DNA of 64,000 nucleotides from Thiobaca trueperi (GTDB taxonomy: Bacteria; Pseudomonadota; Gammaproteobacteria; Chromatiales; Chromatiaceae): positions 1 to 64,000 of the forward strand of contig NZ_SMAO01000009.1 in NCBI RefSeq assembly GCF_004342175.1, in the 5' to 3' direction. The position numbers were made by a program, and so were the translations under genes. The notes below the pieces were generated by a model. That model was not told the origin of the DNA. It saw only the letters and a list, made by a program, of their open reading frames with translations, and did no database searches. This document shows positions 63,108-64,000 of this stretch, one piece after another (within the stretch, counting starts at the first letter, position 1; the number at the start of each line of letters is the position of its first letter).

Positions 63108-63123
63108 GTCAGCGAATGGTCAG
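63108..63123. promoter_or_regulatory. GTCAG-N6-GTCAG direct repeat upstream of the cytochrome b - hydrogenase operon
   Basis: A perfect repeat with 11-bp period, 105 bp upstream of the cytochrome b start and directly after the gshA stop codon. CTGACCGAAGGCTGT lies about 20 bp closer to the gene. It matches the blocks near 48.56, 49.86 and 54.66 kb. Confidence 0.55.
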
Positions 63124-64000
63124 TTAAACACGCGGTTCAGACGGATTGCCGGCTTTACCCTGAGCAAAATAATCGCGCAGAAAATCATCGAAACTCCGGT
63201 CATCCGACGCTTCGATCTCGCGCTGGCGCTGGACTGATTCGGCGGCCAGACGGTCGAAGCTGGCCAGGCGTTCGGCGCTCAGTGTCGATGACCGCAGGGC
63301 ACGCCCGTGCGCTTCGGATAGATGCTGGGCAAAGGCGAAAAAACCCTCGCCGCGTTCGCGCATCCTTTGCAGCATCTGCGCCGACGGGGTTAGATCGGGA
63401 TGCGCGATCTTTTCCATCTGCACGCGCAGGTTCGCCGCGCGCGGGCCGTCCGCCACCCCATCGAGCAATGCAGCCGTCGCCACCATGCCGTCGAGCAGTT
63501 CGTGCGCCCACTGGCGAAGTTCCAACTCGGTATGGTCACGGGCCAGTCGCAGCCCCGGCTCGCGTCCGCGATGGGCCGCCAGCACCTGATTTTCGTCGAT
63601 GTCGCGTCGTTCGCGCGTGCCGATACGGGGACTGTCGCGCAGCAGGCAATCGAGCATCAGGACTTCCAGAAAGAGCAGTTGCTCGATCCCGACCCCGACC
63701 GGCTCAAAGAGATTGACATCCAGCGAGCGCAGTTCGACATAGGCGATCCCGCGCCGACGCAGTGCCAGGCTCGGTTTTTCCAGCCAGTCGGTGATCTGCT
63801 TGGGTCGCACCGTGCTGTAGTACTCGTTTTCGATCTGGAGCACATTGGCGTTGAGCTGCTCATAGCGGTCGCCAACCTTGACGCCGATGGCCTCGTAGCG
63901 CGGACAGGGCGTCTGAATGGCCCAGGTCAGACTGCGGACATAGGCATCCAGGCTGTCGTAATTGGCCTTGATGCCAACGCCCTCTTCCTGTTTGTTCTGA
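63124..64000 (-). CDS. gshA: Glutamate--cysteine ligase, C-terminal part (5' end outside window)
   Basis: The frame is open to the window end and encodes the last 291 residues of a gammaproteobacterial (type 1) GshA: GVGIKANYDSLDAYVRSL, CPRYEAIGVKVGDRYEQLN, VLQIENEYYSTVRPKQI and RGIAYVELRSLDVNLFEPVGV. GshA joins glutamate and cysteine in the first step of glutathione synthesis. Glutathione also ties to the persulfide dioxygenase seen at 34.5 kb. It appears functionally unrelated to the hydrogenase operon that starts beyond its 3' end. Confidence 0.95.
   Translation of the reverse strand, partial: QNKQEEGVGIKANYDSLDAYVRSLTWAIQTPCPRYEAIGVKVGDRYEQLNANVLQIENEYYSTVRPKQITDWLEKPSLALRRRGIAYVELRSLDVNLFEPVGVGIEQLLFLEVLMLDCLLRDSPRIGTRERRDIDENQVLAAHRGREPGLRLARDHTELELRQWAHELLDGMVATAALLDGVADGPRAANLRVQMEKIAHPDLTPSAQMLQRMRERGEGFFAFAQHLSEAHGRALRSSTLSAERLASFDRLAAESVQRQREIEASDDRSFDDFLRDYFAQGKAGNPSEPRV

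Overview
The window reads as chromosomal DNA of a GC-rich gammaproteobacterium, most probably a purple sulfur bacterium of the Chromatiaceae or a close relative. This is inferred from the rsmG-parA-parB-atpIBEFHAGDC-glmU-glmS order and from the mix of [NiFe] hydrogenase, SHP/DHC cytochromes, persulfide dioxygenase and c-type cytochromes. No species can be named from the sequence alone, and no rRNA or tRNA gene was found.

Layout. Positions 1-18.8 kb are a compact housekeeping block on the plus strand: the tail of an IS630-type transposase, rsmG, parA, parB, the complete F1Fo ATP synthase operon with a strong terminator, glmU, glmS, a DUF1631 protein, trmB and a FetAB-like exporter. From 18.8 to about 46 kb lies an accessory stress and envelope region. 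It holds a cation-efflux protein, an EF-hand protein, a BON-MscS channel, a CsbD-hemerythrin protein, two PRC-barrel paralogues, an HPII-type catalase, tiny membrane peptides, a cytochrome b561-CsbD fusion, NnrS, a desaturase, HPP, a persulfide dioxygenase, MgtC, a PHB-depolymerase-like esterase with its RHH regulator, an Hsp70-like membrane pair, a CheB domain next to a diguanylate cyclase, and a ferritin-like protein. Many broken genes sit here: pieces of MgtC, MscS, an ABC ATPase, a CFA-type methyltransferase, a sorbosone-dehydrogenase-like protein and a cytochrome c peroxidase.

Positions 46.7-63 kb form an electron-transfer island, almost all on the minus strand. A cytochrome b plus NapC-like tetraheme pair is followed leftward to rightward by an operon of SHP, two diheme cytochromes (DHC), an NAD(P)H/2Fe-2S flavoprotein, a membrane cytochrome b and an octaheme cytochrome c. 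A second operon holds cytochrome b, SHP, two DHCs, a HupH-like protein and both subunits of a periplasmic [NiFe] hydrogenase, with a HyaD-type protease and HypC next door. The DHC-DHC-SHP cassette is therefore present twice as direct repeats flanking the hydrogenase. The hydrogenase small subunit lacks the usual C-terminal membrane helix and instead ends in a c-type heme motif and nine aspartates. I infer that it passes electrons to the soluble multiheme cytochromes. A short direct repeat, GTCAG-N6-GTCAG or a one-base variant, lies about 105 bp upstream of several start codons in the island and may be a response-regulator site.

A second theme is a family of composite, non-coding repeats with TTTAAACCGCG-like ends: four full copies, one half copy and one scrap. 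Three of them directly supply the TAA stop codon of the adjacent gene. The window ends inside gshA.
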